Shown one piece after another: positions 37,601 through 49,757 of a stretch of DNA of 64,000 bases. The translations under genes were made by a program, and so were the position numbers. This DNA is from Aquanectria penicillioides (Eukaryota; Ascomycota; Sordariomycetes; Hypocreales; Nectriaceae), in NCBI GenBank assembly GCA_003415625.1, contig PYIU01000001.1, forward strand, positions 6,574,210 through 6,638,209. The letters run 5' to 3'. The first letter of the stretch is position 1; the number at the start of each line of letters is the position of its first letter. Below the pieces are notes generated by a model. That model saw nothing but the letters and a program-made list of their open reading frames with translations. It ran no database searches and was not told the origin of the DNA.

Positions 37601-39363
37601 TTCTTTTTCCTTTGCTTCATCCTCCTCTTCTCTTTTTGGTTCGTTTACGTTGCCTCCTCACATCGCTCAACGCACCTTTTCACTTCAAGGCCCCAACACG
37701 ATGCCTCGCAGGATGCAATGTTTCCTTCCGCAGGCGTTGATGCAAGCGGCTTCTTCTAGGTTAATACATTGATTGATACAGCTATTAACGGCATATTTTT
37801 CGCTCATCCAAACCCTTTTGTGAAGGCGTAGGCGACGCGACGACACCCACGGCGAGCGTAATGACACCAATCTAGACCATGCTCGGTTAAGACGGGGTAC
37901 CGGACGTGGGATTGTTCGTCACTTACAAACGTGGACCCCTTCATCGCAATGCTGGCGTGCAAGGCAAGCTGGAGAAATAGGCGTGGTGAGCAGTGTATGA
38001 GACACGGTGCACGTGGTAACGGAAGATAAATGGAGTTGCTTTCCATGAAAATACGTGGTCGGGAGTCTTTATTTCTTCATTGTCTCTGGAATTCGTTCCA
38101 GAACCTAAAGGCTAGCTCTGTGTGTGGCTTAGCATTTATTCCGTGATAACTGTAGCATTTCCATTCTCGACTCTTTCACTACTAACACTGTATTTTGAGT
38201 GTTTGGATAAGGGCACAATCTGCTGAAGAGTCTTCCAATCGCTTAATGGGGGGCTTCCACGATTTTTACTTCAAACAATCTTCAGTGGTCGCAACTTGAA
38301 GGCAGGTTCTGGATATTTGCGCCTGTGTGTAGGAGCCGAGAAGCCAATGTTAGCGTTCTTCATGTGAAACTACTACCTGATTCTCTCGCTTGATAAATTT
38401 CAACAAGTGGCGATGAAGGCCAGGATCACAACTATACGAAAATTGCTCCAAGCTCCTTTGATGCACGTCACAGTGACAGCCGCTAGGTGAACGATGGTCT
38501 GGGTGCGGGACGCACGGCAACACTCACGGCAAATCGGTCGAGATATGAGTGTAATAACATTACATTGGGATTCCGATACATATTGGTTAATAGAGAGCTT
38601 CAGTGGTGTGAACGGTTGAATACCCATGATCGAGATCAAACTCCAAGTCAACAGCAGGGGGCACAAATCACGTCGTGGGCCAAGTATACACCTTCGAAAC
38701 AAACAATTCGCAATAAATTTCGGCTTGAATGGGGTCTCAATGTCCCCAAAAAAATCTCCGGAATCGTACGGGAGTCTGGATACACCATACTCGTACAACA
38801 CAAGAGCTACTATGGTAAGTTAAGGAGGTAGAGGAATTCGGAACACCGAGCTAAGCTTAAAGGGGGTTCATTGACCATTCACCCTCATTATCCTCAGTTG
38901 GCCATCACCAAAAATTCCATATTCAGATACCGCCTCGCAAGCACAAACACACGCACACTCACTCACTCGCTCGCCCAGCACACCACCGACGAAACCCGCA
39001 TTACCTCCCAAGGGGTATAGGGGATGGACTACCGCAGAACTATCCATCCCATGCTGAAATCCAAAAGAATGCGCGCTGGTGTCCTGCACAATGCCCAAAG
39101 CCGGTTTCTCTCAAATCAAACAGTGTTCCTTTTCTATTGCCCATCCCATTCCCAATAGTGACAAGTGACAATGCCATTTATCATGTTGGCTTGGTCGTGA
39201 TATGGTTTGTCGTAGTTGGTTGTTGTGCTAGTGGTTGGTGAAAACAAATCAAACAAAAAGAAATTGATAAAAAATTGGCATCCAAAAACTCGCTCGCTCA
39301 GTAATACATCCTATGCATCCCATCGCCCATGTACTATTCCACAACACAATCATAATGCTGCTG
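36702..39363. other. Gene-free interval between the golgin and giant-protein genes
   Basis: About 2.7 kb with no supportable gene. It should contain the golgin promoter (both flanking genes are on the minus strand) and the 3' end of the giant gene. It carries a CT microsatellite and a C9 run near 37323-37331. A minus-strand frame at 37685-37870 is Cys-rich (CINQC, CINAC) but the spacing fits neither CX9C nor small-Tim proteins. Confidence 0.55.
37559..37602 (+). repeat. (CT)17 microsatellite followed by a T run
   Basis: Seventeen CT units and then about ten T residues, in noncoding DNA upstream of the golgin gene. Confidence 0.95.
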
Positions 39364-42300
39364 TCATCCTGTGAGCTTTCTCCACCAGCTGGTTCGAGGC
39401 GTTGCCTCCACAAACGCAGAGTTGCGGCGGCTATTGTAGCGCTCGTCGCTTCCCTCAGATCGTCTCTCACGCTCCCGTTCCCGTTCTCGTTCTTCACGGC
39501 GAGCTCGTCGGCGTCGTTGATCATCTGTGTCTTCCGGTGTTCCATCACCAAGCTTGGTTCGGCGTCTAGCCCGCCGGGCCTCACGAGCCGCGCGCTCATC
39601 ATCTTCAACATCGTACACCGGCGCGTTCTCTTCCGGTGGAGGTGGTGCATCCGAGACATCTTTGACCCAAGAGGACGTCCCAGAATGAGGCCATGCGTGT
39701 CCGTTTCTCTCCTCGCGGCGACGGGCTCTGCGAGATTGACCGTATTCCTCAGCAGACTCGCCGCCAACTCGACGACTCTTCCGACGGTAGCTCTCTTCAG
39801 CTTCATCCACCTCCGCCGCTCTGGCCGCCCTTCTGGCCTCCCGCCGACGCCGGCGTTCGGACTCATCCTCAGATGGGTCTACTTGTCGAGACCGTCGCCG
39901 TTCTCGTCTAGCTGCCCTACGAGCCTCCTCATCGTCTTCTGCAGTCACGGCAGCAGCGGCCTCCGCAGCAGCAGCTTCTTCTTCTTTTTCCCTCCGCAAC
40001 CGGCGGCGTTCCTCCCGTCGAGCAGAGCGAGCTTCACGCTCCTCCTCAGCCCTGCGTTCTTCTTCTTCCCGTTGACGAGCAGCTCGTCGTTCAGCTCGCC
40101 GGGCTTCTCTGTCTTCCTGCCTACGTCCCTCGCGGTCGTCTTCCCTCCGAATATCGACATTGGGTTCACGACGTCGATGTCGCTCACGTCGCGCCTCCTC
40201 TCTTTCACGCCTCGCAATATCATCTCCGCCGTCTCCACGTTCGCGTTCGGTGGCTTCGCGTTCTGCTCGTTTAGCTCTACGGGCGGCACGTCGCGCTTCT
40301 CGCTCGGGATCAATGACCTCGGCATCGCCATCCATGCGGGCTGCACGTACAGCTTCATCGTCTGTCGTTGCATAGGTGTTGCGGCGCCGTGGGGGTTCCG
40401 GGCGCTCCGATTTAGGTGTCATCAAGCCTGCAAATAGACCAGAGAAGCCAGATGCTCGTTTCGCACCTGAGGGGTTGCGTTTAAGGGGGTATCAGAAGGG
40501 ACATCCGGTTCGACCATAACAATATCGTCCTCGGGGGGGGATCGTCTCGATCGACGACGAGGCTTTTCAGTGGCCTCTTCCCCATCCAAGGCCCCAGACA
40601 TTTCCATACCTTCGTCCTCTCTTGATCGAGGCTTTGGCCTTCTTCGGCTAGATCGGTCCTTATCCATCCCTAGGACCTTGCTTGCCTTATCAGGGACCTC
40701 CTCTGGGGGTGGTGATACGAGGCCACGAGCTGAGATAGAGTGGCGCTGTTTGGTGCTTGCGCTGTTTCTCGTCTCCCGTGCAGACATTGTGCGAGCGATC
40801 GGGGGTGTGCTGAAGAGTGGGGGGACTCGGGGCCGAGAGGGAGTCTTCTCAGATGAAGAGCCCTTTGAAGAGCTTTTCTCCTCTTTCTCCACACGCTTGC
40901 TAGACTTGGACTTGGACTTGGACATGGACGGCCGTCTCTTCTCTTCTCGCGGAGTCGCCGTCCACTTGCCCCACGAAGCACCGTCGCGATTCTCGCGATT
41001 AATCTTGGGCCGTTCCTTCCTAGACGAGCGAGGTTCAGGCGGCGGGGTCAACGGGGGTTCCACTGGTGGATCCGGAACAGGTGGTGGCACGTCGACTACT
41101 CGCCGGGATTTGCTCTTTCGACTCTTTTTGGACCTCTTCGGTGCTTCAATGACCGCCAAATCCTCATCAGCGGGCTCTTCGGCAGGTTCTTCAACAAGAG
41201 GTTCATCCTCGGGAGGAAGACCTTTTTCCGCAGAAGGCTCCTCGACTTCATCTGGGGCCTCTTTGTCAATAGCGCCTTCCTCGGCCTTTTCACCTCCGTC
41301 CTCTTCTTCTTCTTCTTCTTCTTCTTCTTCTTCTTCCTCCTCTTCTTCTTCTTCCTCTGCTTCTTCATCTTCATCTTCCGCAGCCTTAACTGCGGCGTCA
41401 GACATCCCGTCAGCACCGTCTTCGACAACGTCATCGGCGGACTCTTCAACTTCTACCTCGACATCCTCCTCGTCATTTACAACTTCAAGTTCATCAGCTT
41501 CGTCTGCATCTTCAGCTTCCTCTTCTTCCCCCTCTTCTTCCTCCTCCTCCTCTTCTTCTTCCTCCTCTTCCTCCTCTTCCTCTCCCTCCTGAGGTGTCTC
41601 AAATCCTTCATCTTCTGCTTCGAGCTCAGCTTCAGCCCCCCTTGCAGCAGCCTCTTCGGCCCTCTTGGTGGCGTTCTCAGTTAACAAATGCAGTCGTTCC
41701 GTGTCTTTTCTGCCAAGCTTGCCTTTCCTAGCTTTCTTAGCCGTCAACGCAGCAAGCTCCGCATCTTCAGCTTCAGCGATGGCTGCAGCTTCAGCCTCTG
41801 CAGCTTCTTTAGCTGCAACTTCTTCAGCTGCTGCTGCTGCGGCGGCTTCAGCGGCGGCTGCCTCCTCTGCTTCTTTAGCAGCTTGCTCCTCAGCTTCCTT
41901 GGCAGCAGCCTCTTCAGCTTCTTTGGCCGCTTTCTCCTCTGCGCGATGGGCGGCGTTGTTTGATAGGATATTGAATCGCTCGGTATCCTTTTTACCAAGC
42001 TTGCCCTTCCTGCCCTTTTTCGCAGTTAGTGCTGCCAGCTCTGCCTCTTCTGCTTCGATTAGGGCCGCTGCCTCCGCTGCCGCTGCTTCTTCGGCCGCTG
42101 CTTCTTCGGCCGCTGCTTCTTCGGCTGCTGCTTCTTCGGCCGCTGCTTCTTCGGCCGCTGCCTCCGCTGCCGCTGCTTCTTCGGCCGCTGCTTCTTCGGC
42201 TGCTGCTTCTTCGGCTGCTGCTTCTTCGGCCGCTGCTTCCTCTGCCGCGGCCTCTGCTGCAGCTGCAGCTTCTTCGGCTGCGGTTTTGTCGGCCTCTATA

Positions 42301-45300
42301 GCAGCCTGCTCTGCAGCACGTGCCTCTGCGCTCTCAACAAGCACGCTATATCTCTCGGCATCCTTCCTACCAAGCTTGCCCTTTCTTGCTTTCTTTGCTT
42401 TTAGGGCAGCAAGTTCGGCCTCTTCTTCCTCGATTTGAGCAGCAGCTTCAGCATCCGCGGCCTCTTTTGCAGCGGCTTCTGCAGCAGCCTCAGCAGCTAT
42501 AGCTTCTTCTGCCTCTGCGGCGGCGGCAGCCTCAGCTTCTTCAGCAGCGGTAGCTTCTTCTGCAGCTTCTGCTTCTGCTGCCGCCATCTTCTCTGCTTCC
42601 CGGGCAGCTTTCTCCATTGCGCGTTCGGCGGCATTCTCGGTCAAAAGGTGGAATCTTTCAGTATCTTTCCGACCCAGTTTACCCTTCTTTGCTTTCTTTG
42701 CTGAAAGAGCTGCAAGCTCGGCCTCTTCTTCTGCAGCGATTGCGGCAGCTTCAGCTTCGGCAGCTTCAGCTTCGGCAGCCTCTCGCGCTACTTCTTTAGC
42801 GGCAGCGGTGTCATCTTCGGCTTCAGGCTCAAGTTCTTCAAACTCCTCGATAAGCGGCTCTTCGGCAGAAGGTTCTTCTTCAATCTCGGGAACCGGTTCT
42901 TCCTCAGGCTCCAGCTCATCCTCCGGCTGTTCCTCTAGCTCTGCCTCCACGTCTCCAGCAGCATCTGCTTCACGAGCAGCTTTAGCCTCAGCGCGTTGAG
43001 CAGCATTCTCAGTAAGGAAGTTGAACCTCTCTGTATCCTTACGCCCGAGTTTGCCCTTCTTAGCTTTTTTAGCAGCCAGGGCAGCAAGCTCCTCTTCCTC
43101 CATTGCGATCGCTGCCGCTACCTCTGCTTCTGCCGCTTCCCTTGCAGCAGCTTCTTCCTCTTCGGCCGCCGCCGCCGCTTCTGCTGCCGCCGCCTCTTCA
43201 GCAGCGGCAGCTGCAGCTTCTTCTGCTTCCCTATCAGCTCGCTCTGCAGCTGCCTTCTCAGCACGTTGTGAAGCGTTCTCTAGTAGTAGAGTATACCGTT
43301 CAGTATCCTTTCTACCAAGCTTGCCTTTCTTGGTCTTCTTTGCCTCTAAAGCGCCTAGCTCTTCCTCTTCGGCAGCAATCAATGCAGCTTCTTCAGCAGC
43401 GGCAGCTTCTTCAGCAGCGACAGCTTCTTCAGCAGCGGCAGCTTCTTCAGTAGCGGCAGCTTCTTCAGCGGCAGCGGCTTCGATTGCTGCTTCTTGTTCT
43501 GCTGCGGCTTCGGCCGCCCCCGCCTCTTCACCCTCCTTCGCAGCTTGCTCTGCAGCTGCCTTCTCGGCACGTTGTGAAGCGTTCTCTAGTAGTAGAGTAT
43601 ACCGTTCAGTATCCTTTCTACCAAGCTTGCCTTTCTTGGCCTTCTTTGCTTCTAAAGCACCCAACTCTTCCTCTTCGGCAGCAATCAATGCGGTTTCTTC
43701 GGCAGCGGCAGCTTCTTGAGCAGCGGCTTCCTCTTCAGCTGCAGCAGCCTCTGCAGCAGCGGTTTTGTCGGCCTCTTTAGCAGCCTGCTCTACAGCACGC
43801 GCCTCTACGCTCTCAACAAGCATGCTATATCTCTCGGCATCCTTCCTACCAAGCTTGCCCTTTCTAGCCTTCTTTGCTTGTAAGGCACTCAGCTCTTCCT
43901 CCTCGGCGGTAATAATGGCGGCTTCTTCAGCAGCAGCGGCAGCAGCAGCGGCAGCTTCCTCGGCGGCAACTTCTGCTGCGGCAGATTCTGCAGCTTCTGC
44001 TTCTGCTGCGGCAATTGCCTCCGCTGTGGCTGCTTCCTCAGCATCTCTTGCTGCCTGTTCTTCCGCTGCTTGCAGTGCTCTCTGGGTAGCGTTTTCCGTT
44101 AAGGTAGCGTAGCGGTCAGTATCTTTCTTGCCCAGTTTTCCTTTTCTGGCCTTCTTTGCTTCTAAAGCAGTCAACTCTGCTTCCTCTTCAGCAATAGCAG
44201 CAGCTGCTTCTATTTCCGCCGCTTCTTTAGCTGCGGCTTCCTCAGCTTCTGCAGCCTCTTGAGCAGCTGCCTCCTCTGCCGCGGCGGCTTCAGCAGCGAT
44301 TGCCTCTTCGGCTGCTGCCGCCTCGGCTGCCGCAGCCGCTTCTGCTTCCCTTTCAGCTTGCTCTGCTGCAGCCTTCTCAGCTCTTTGGGCAGCATTCTCA
44401 CTTAAGATACTGTAGCGTTCTGTATCCTTCTTGCCAAGCTTGCCTTTCCTTGCTTTCTTAGCTTCAAGGGCAGCTAACTCAGCCTCTTCTTCAGCAATGG
44501 CAGCAGCTTCTGCTTCGGCGGCTTCTTGAGCGGCGGCTTCTTCTGCGGCGGCAGCGTCAGCTTCAGCATTATCCTCTACCACGGCGGCTTCCCCAGGGAG
44601 TGTATCAGATGCGTCTTCGAAAACATCGCCATCTTCATCATCATCAACATCCACAGGAGGAGGCTCCGCGATGTCTGCTTCGGCGGCAGCAGCAGCAGCC
44701 TCGGCTTGGGCAGCGGCCTCAGCTTCTGCTTCTGCTTCTGCTTCTGCTTCCGCTTCCGCTTCCGCTGCTGCCTGAGCAGCTCTATTGGCAGCATTGTCAA
44801 GGAGGACATTATATCGCTCAGTATCCTTCTTGCCCAGCTTGCCCTTTCTTACTTTCTTGGCCTCAAGTGCAGTCATCTCGGCCTCTTCTGCGGTAATCTC
44901 TGCGGCAATCTCTGCGGCGGCAATCTCTGCGGCTTCGGCCTCTGCTGCCGCTTCTATCTCCCTAGCAGCTTGTGCCTCAGCCTCGGCGGCGGCGGCTGCG
45001 GCTGCTGCTGCTGCTGCAGCTCGTTGGGCAGCATTTTCAGATAAAATGAGGTATCGATCTGTATCTTTTTTGCCAAGTTTGCCTTTTCGTGCCTTCTTAG
45101 CTTCTAGAGCAGCAAGTTCAGCCTCCTCTTCAGCAATAGCAGCAGCTTCAGCGTCCTTTGTCGCTGCTTCCTCAGCTGCAATAGCTTCCTCTGACGCCGC
45201 TGCTTCAGCAGCTGCCGCCGCTTCTGCTTCCGCTGCTGCCTCTGCTTCTGCTTCTGCTTCCGCCGCCGCTGCCTCTGCCGCCGCTGCCGCTGCCTCGGCT

Positions 45301-48300
45301 TCTGCTGCCGCCGCTTCCTCTGCCTCCTCAGCAGCTTGAGTGCCCATGGCCGCCACCGCTCGCTTTGCGGCGTTTTCCAGCAAAAGATGGTACCGATCTG
45401 TATCCTTTTTGCCCAGTTTACCCTTTCTAGCTTTCTTGGCCTCGAGCGCGTTCAATTCCGCTTCCTCTTCAACTGTTATAGCAGCTTCCGCCTCCTTTGC
45501 AGCAGCCTCTTCAGCCTCAGCGGCCTCAGCGGCCTCTCTTGCAGCCGCTTCCTCTGCTGCAGCCGCCTCTTCTGCCTCCTTTGCCGCTTGTTCTTCGGCT
45601 TGCCGGACAGCTTTCTCAGCACGTTGAGTGGCATTTTCGGTCAGGAGATTGAAACGTTCTGCATCTTTCTTCGTGAGCTTGCCCTTCTTTGCCTTTTTGG
45701 CGGCTAGGGTGGCCAGTTCAGCTTTTTCTTCTGCAATAGCAACTTCTTCAGCTTCTTTTGCGGCAGCGGCTTCTGCTTCGACGGCGGTGGCTTCAGCAGC
45801 TGCTGCTTCGGCTTCGGCAGCGGCAGCTGCCACTGCAGCGGCTTCCTCAGCCTCTTTGGCAGCCTTTTCTGCTCGTTGGGTGGCATTCTCAGTAAGAATG
45901 TTAACTCGCTCTGTATCCTTCTTTGTGAGCTTCCCTTTCTTGGCCTTCTTTGCTGCCAGAGTAGCAAGCTCTGCCTCCTCCTCAGCGATAACTGCAGCTT
46001 CAGCTTCTCGAGCTGCGGCGGCTTCAGCATCTTCTACTTCCCCAGGAGAGTCTTCTACTGGCGGGTCTTCGGCTAAAGGATCCTCCATCGGCAGGTCTTC
46101 CATAAGTTCTTCAACAACGGGGTCATCTAGTCCTTCTGGGGACAATGGTTCTTCTGCCGCTGCAGCCATTTCCTCTGCTTCCCTGGCAGCTTGAGCTTCC
46201 GCTCGCTGAGTAGCTCTTTCAGAAAGGATATTGAACCGGTCCGTATCTTTCTTCGTCAACTTCCCCTTCTTAGCCTTTTTAGCTACCAGGGTTGCCAATT
46301 CCTCCTCTTCTTTGGAAATCTCAGCTGCTTCAGCTTCAGCTTCTTCCCGGGCTGCAGCTTCTTCAGCCTCACGGGCAGCAACTTCTCCAACTTCCTTAGC
46401 GGTGGCTTCCTCGGCTTCCTTCGCAGCTTGCTCCTCAACTTCTTTAGCAGCGGCAACTTCAGCTTCCTTGGCGGCCTTGTCCTTAGCCCGTTTTACAGCC
46501 TGGCCAACTAGGAAGGTAAACCTCTCCGTATCCTTCTTGGCGAGCTTCCCTTTCTTTGCCTTTTTCGCTTTGAGCTCATTGAGTTCGACTTCTTCTTTAG
46601 CGATCTCTACAATCTCCGCATCGGCAGCCGCTTGGGCTGCAGCCTCGGCCTCTGCGGCGGCGGCGGCGGCGGCAGCTTCTTCGGTGGCGGCAGCCTCTTG
46701 AGCCTCTATCGCAGCCTGCGCCTCACCGTCTTGAACAGTTGGTTCGGCTTCCTTCGCAGCCTGCTCTTCTGCTCTCTGGGCTGCCCTGTCGGAGAGGAAA
46801 TTAAACCGTTCAGTATCCTTCTTCAACAGCTTGCCTCCTCGTTTCGCCCGCTTAGCTATCAATGCAGCAAGCTCTTCGTCCTCCTTCGCAATTTCGGCTG
46901 CTTCTGCCTCAGCAGCTTCTCGTGCTGCTGCTTCCGTCGCCGCTGCTTCCGCTGCCGCCGCTTCCTCGGCCGCAGCGGATTCGGCTGCGGCAGCTGCTTC
47001 AAGATCTCGGGCAGCTTGCTCTTCAGCCTCACGAGCGGCCCTAGCTTCAGCTCGTTTCTCGGCATTAGCCTGGAGGATGTTCAATCGTTCCGTATCCTTC
47101 TTAAGAAGTTTTCCGTTTCGTTTAGCCTTTTTCGCGAGCAATGTCTCTATCTCTGCATCTTCAGCCGCGGCTTCTGCTTCTGCAGCCTCTTTCGCAGCGA
47201 TTTCTGCTGCTGCTGCTTTCTCCGCTGCTGCTGCTTCAGCCGCGGCAGTTTCTTCAGCCTCCTTTGCCGCCTGTTCTTCCGCTTCACGCGCGGCTCTTGC
47301 ATCCGCCCGCTTCTCAGCATTGGCTTGCAGAAGTGCGAGGCGTTCGGTATCCTTCTTGAGAAGTTTTCCGTTTCGCTTAGCTTTTTTGGCGATAAGGGTT
47401 GCGATTTCCTGCTCTTCGGCTAAGGCCTCAGCTTCTTCCGCCTCGCGAGCTGCCTTCTCTTCGGCTTCTTTAGCAGCCCGCTCCTCTGCCTCCTTCGCGG
47501 CCAGTGCATCGGCCGCTGGATCTCCTGCTAATTTGTCTAGTTTAGTAAAGTCCAAATCAAGTGGTATTGGCGCTGCAGGAGGAAGGTTAGTCAAGGCATC
47601 CAGTCGATTATTCGACTTCTTTGTTTTAGATGATGAATTCCAACCCCAGTTGTCATTATCAACCTTGCCTCTCAAACCTCCCTCCAAATCTTCGCGTTGG
47701 ACGGCCTCACCATTATCAAGGAACTCGAGGGGGTCGGCCTTCTTTTTACCGACGGAGTTCCAAAATTCGTCGCTCGGCTCTTCGGCCCCATCTGCTTTCC
47801 ATGAGAAATTTTCCGGGGTCCTCTTCTTCTTACCTAAGCCCCAAGAGCTAAAGAAATCATCTCCAGCAGACTCAACAGGGTCAGGGACGGCAGGGGGGAC
47901 TTCCTCAGCCAAGTTAATAAGGTCGTCCTTCTTCTTTTTCCCCCAGAGATCCCAGCCATCATCTGCTGGTTTAGTCTCCTCCTTATCGTCGCTAACTTCA
48001 GGGGAAATTGAGGTCGTCTTCTTACCCTTTTTTGCTGAAAGCCCCCAGGCAGACCATCCTTCTGCAGGCTTTTCCTCCTCCTTCTTTTTCGTGCCAAATG
48101 TACTCCAGAAGTCGTCATTCTCGTTCTTGGATTCCAGAGGGGGTGGGTCAGGCGCAGGATCTGGAACCTCTGGCTCACTCCAGAGAGGAGTCTTCTTCTT
48201 CTCTTTCTTCTTGCTCATTGACCAACCACCACCCCATAAATCATCTGATGGTGGTGGAGGGTCGGGAGCTGGCTCGGGGGGTGCATCATCAAGTTCATCG

Positions 48301-49757
48301 ATGATATTCTTCTTTTTTGATCGGTCCTTTTTTGAGATTCCCCACGTATCCCAAATATCTTCTGGTTCCTTCTTATCTGTGGCGGGAACAGGATTAGGCG
48401 CTTTCTTTTTAGAATTACCCCATCCCCATGGATCAGAAGGCTCAACGATTGGCTCTTTCGTTTCTTCGATCGGTTCAGCCCCCCAAATGCTATTCTTTTT
48501 CTTTTTGGTGGTGTCTTTTTTGCTGCCGAATCCCCAAGGGTCGTCTTTTTCTTCAGACTTGGGCTCTGCGGGTTGTTGTTCAGTCCCGCCAAATTCGCCA
48601 AATGAAAGGTTTGATTGGTCCTTCTTTTTTGCATCGCTTCCACCACCTCCACCAGACCAGTCCCAACCTCCTCCTCCTGTTGCCCACTTGGTGCCCCACG
48701 AACCAAACGTGCTCTTGGATTCTGGAGCCCCCAAGCCCAAGTCAAGTTTCCCTCCCGAATCATCACCAAGCTTGATTTCCTGGAAAGAGTCGGCGCCAAA
48801 ATCGTTTGTAGGGATGCTAGGTAGACCTCCCTCTAGTTCGTCTTTGCCTTTCTTCTTCTTCGACTTAGCGGATGCAAAGTCGCCCCAGCCATCATCAGCG
48901 CCATTACTTCCATCTCCATCTCCAGCACCGCCTCCAGCATCGCCGCCACTGAAATCGCCTCCACCACTGCCGTCTGGGTTGCCCTCGTCAGCAGGGGTGG
49001 AGGGGGTGGAGGAGGAGGGGGGGAGGCAGCGATTGTTTCTGGGCAGCCTTCTTCTTCTTGGCTGTCTGGTAAAACCCCTCTTGAGAGTTGAAATCTACCA
49101 ATAGATCAGAGGCAGGATCCCGCAAAATATCATCTTTAGGGCGCTGTTGTCGCGATGCACCAGGAGGGGGAGGCTGCAGGAACACGTTCATCCACGCAGA
49201 TGGGTTTCGTCGGGCGTAGCCATGGGTCTTGTTGGGGTCCATGACGTGATTGGAGGAAATGTTCGGTTCGCACGTGGTTGGAATGCACTGGGACCATCGC
49301 GGGGACAGATCGGGGACTATCAGGGGCCTCACGGCCACATATGGAGCTGAGGATGATGAGGTCGGAAGATTCTAAGAAAGAGGAATGTCAGACAACATCT
49401 CAGGAGGTTACGTCCCCTCGAGGTGGGTAGGGGGGGTGGCGTTACACGTCCCCTCATACTTCGGCCCGCAGACGAGGGGTTGGCCGTTGAACGCCACCCA
49501 TAATTCACCACGTAGATAAACTTCAACGAGGACCCAAAAAATCCAACGGCGACGGCCCGATGAAACGGGCACAGGCAAAAATATTTTCAACGCACCTTCT
49601 TATGGCAACTCTGCGCTGCCCAGGCACGGGCGATCAAGCCCAGCTGCGCGCGCAAAGTACACTCATCCCACACAGTCGGCAAATGCCGGGTCGTTCGACA
49701 GCCATATCCGCTTCCTATCCTGCTTTCTGTGAACACCAAAACGTCGGCCGCGGCCAT
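39364..49757 (-). CDS. Giant modular repeat protein (about 3,400 residues), function unknown
   Basis: Order from the N-terminus: a short folded-looking head (MAAADVLVFTESRIGSGYG; WDECTLRAQLGLIARAWAAQ); a linker with GYARRNPSAWMNVFL; an Asp/Gly-rich stretch; about ten modules of the form D-D-x-W-x-x-W-G-x-x-K-K-K (about 47640-48720); twenty copies of a core of about 35 residues typified by AKKARKGKLGKKDTERY, with Ala/Glu linkers (about 41640-47420); a poly-Glu block (41280-41620); a basic Ser/Pro segment; and a tail with SGFSGLFAGLMTPKSERPE, an Arg/Glu-rich helix and a final TSWWRKLTG. Exons: 49596-49757, 49412-49520 and 39364-49371. Frame breaks at G runs 40485-40489, 49017-49023 and 49430-49436 must be bridged. 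The plan (short conserved ends, huge charged middle) resembles leashin-type Woronin-body tethers, but that is only an inference. The first two exons are less sure than the rest. Confidence 0.8.
41301..41356 (+). repeat. TTC/TCC triplet run encoding poly-Glu
   Basis: An almost pure TTC tract, with TCC interruptions, that encodes glutamate on the minus strand inside the giant gene. A similar TCC/TTC tract at about 41517-41590 encodes a second poly-Glu block. Confidence 0.9.
41640..47420 (-). repeat. Twenty-fold coding repeat of the giant protein
   Basis: The core (E-L-x-x-L-x-A-K-K-x-K/R-K-G-K-L-x-K-K-D-T-E-R-Y/F-x-x-L-x-x-N-A-x-x-R-A) occurs twenty times at irregular spacing of about 75-135 residues. 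The three copies nearest the N-terminus have RNGKLL or RGGKLL in place of KGKL and a leucine or phenylalanine after ER, so they form a subgroup. Linkers are Ala/Glu-rich and vary in length. Confidence 0.9.
42073..42250 (+). repeat. 15-base coding minisatellite (EEAAA units)
   Basis: About a dozen near-identical 15-base units of the type GCTGCTTCTTCGGCC, encoding EEAAA on the minus strand, lie in the linker between the eighteenth and nineteenth cores of the giant protein. The low divergence between units points to recent expansion, so length may vary between strains. Confidence 0.9.

Noticed and set aside
37685..37870. Cys-rich minus-strand frame resembling a small CX3C protein
   Set aside because: The cysteine spacing fits neither twin CX9C nor the Tim8/9/10/13 pattern, and there is no supporting exon.
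40425..40463. A possible 39-base intron joining the two halves of the giant gene
   Set aside because: It is too short, and the same bases translate into a continuous GAKRASGFSGLFAG segment once the G5 run at 40485-40489 is treated as one base short.
40570..41592. 340-codon plus-strand frame rich in serine
   Set aside because: It is antisense to the poly-Glu and basic segments of the giant gene; the poly-Ser comes from reading the TTC/TCC tracts on the other strand.
46831..49104. 757-codon plus-strand open frame antisense to the giant gene
   Set aside because: It mirrors the biased Ala/Glu/Lys codon use of the minus-strand repeats, is Ser/Ala-rich without domains, and the minus strand has clear conserved modules.
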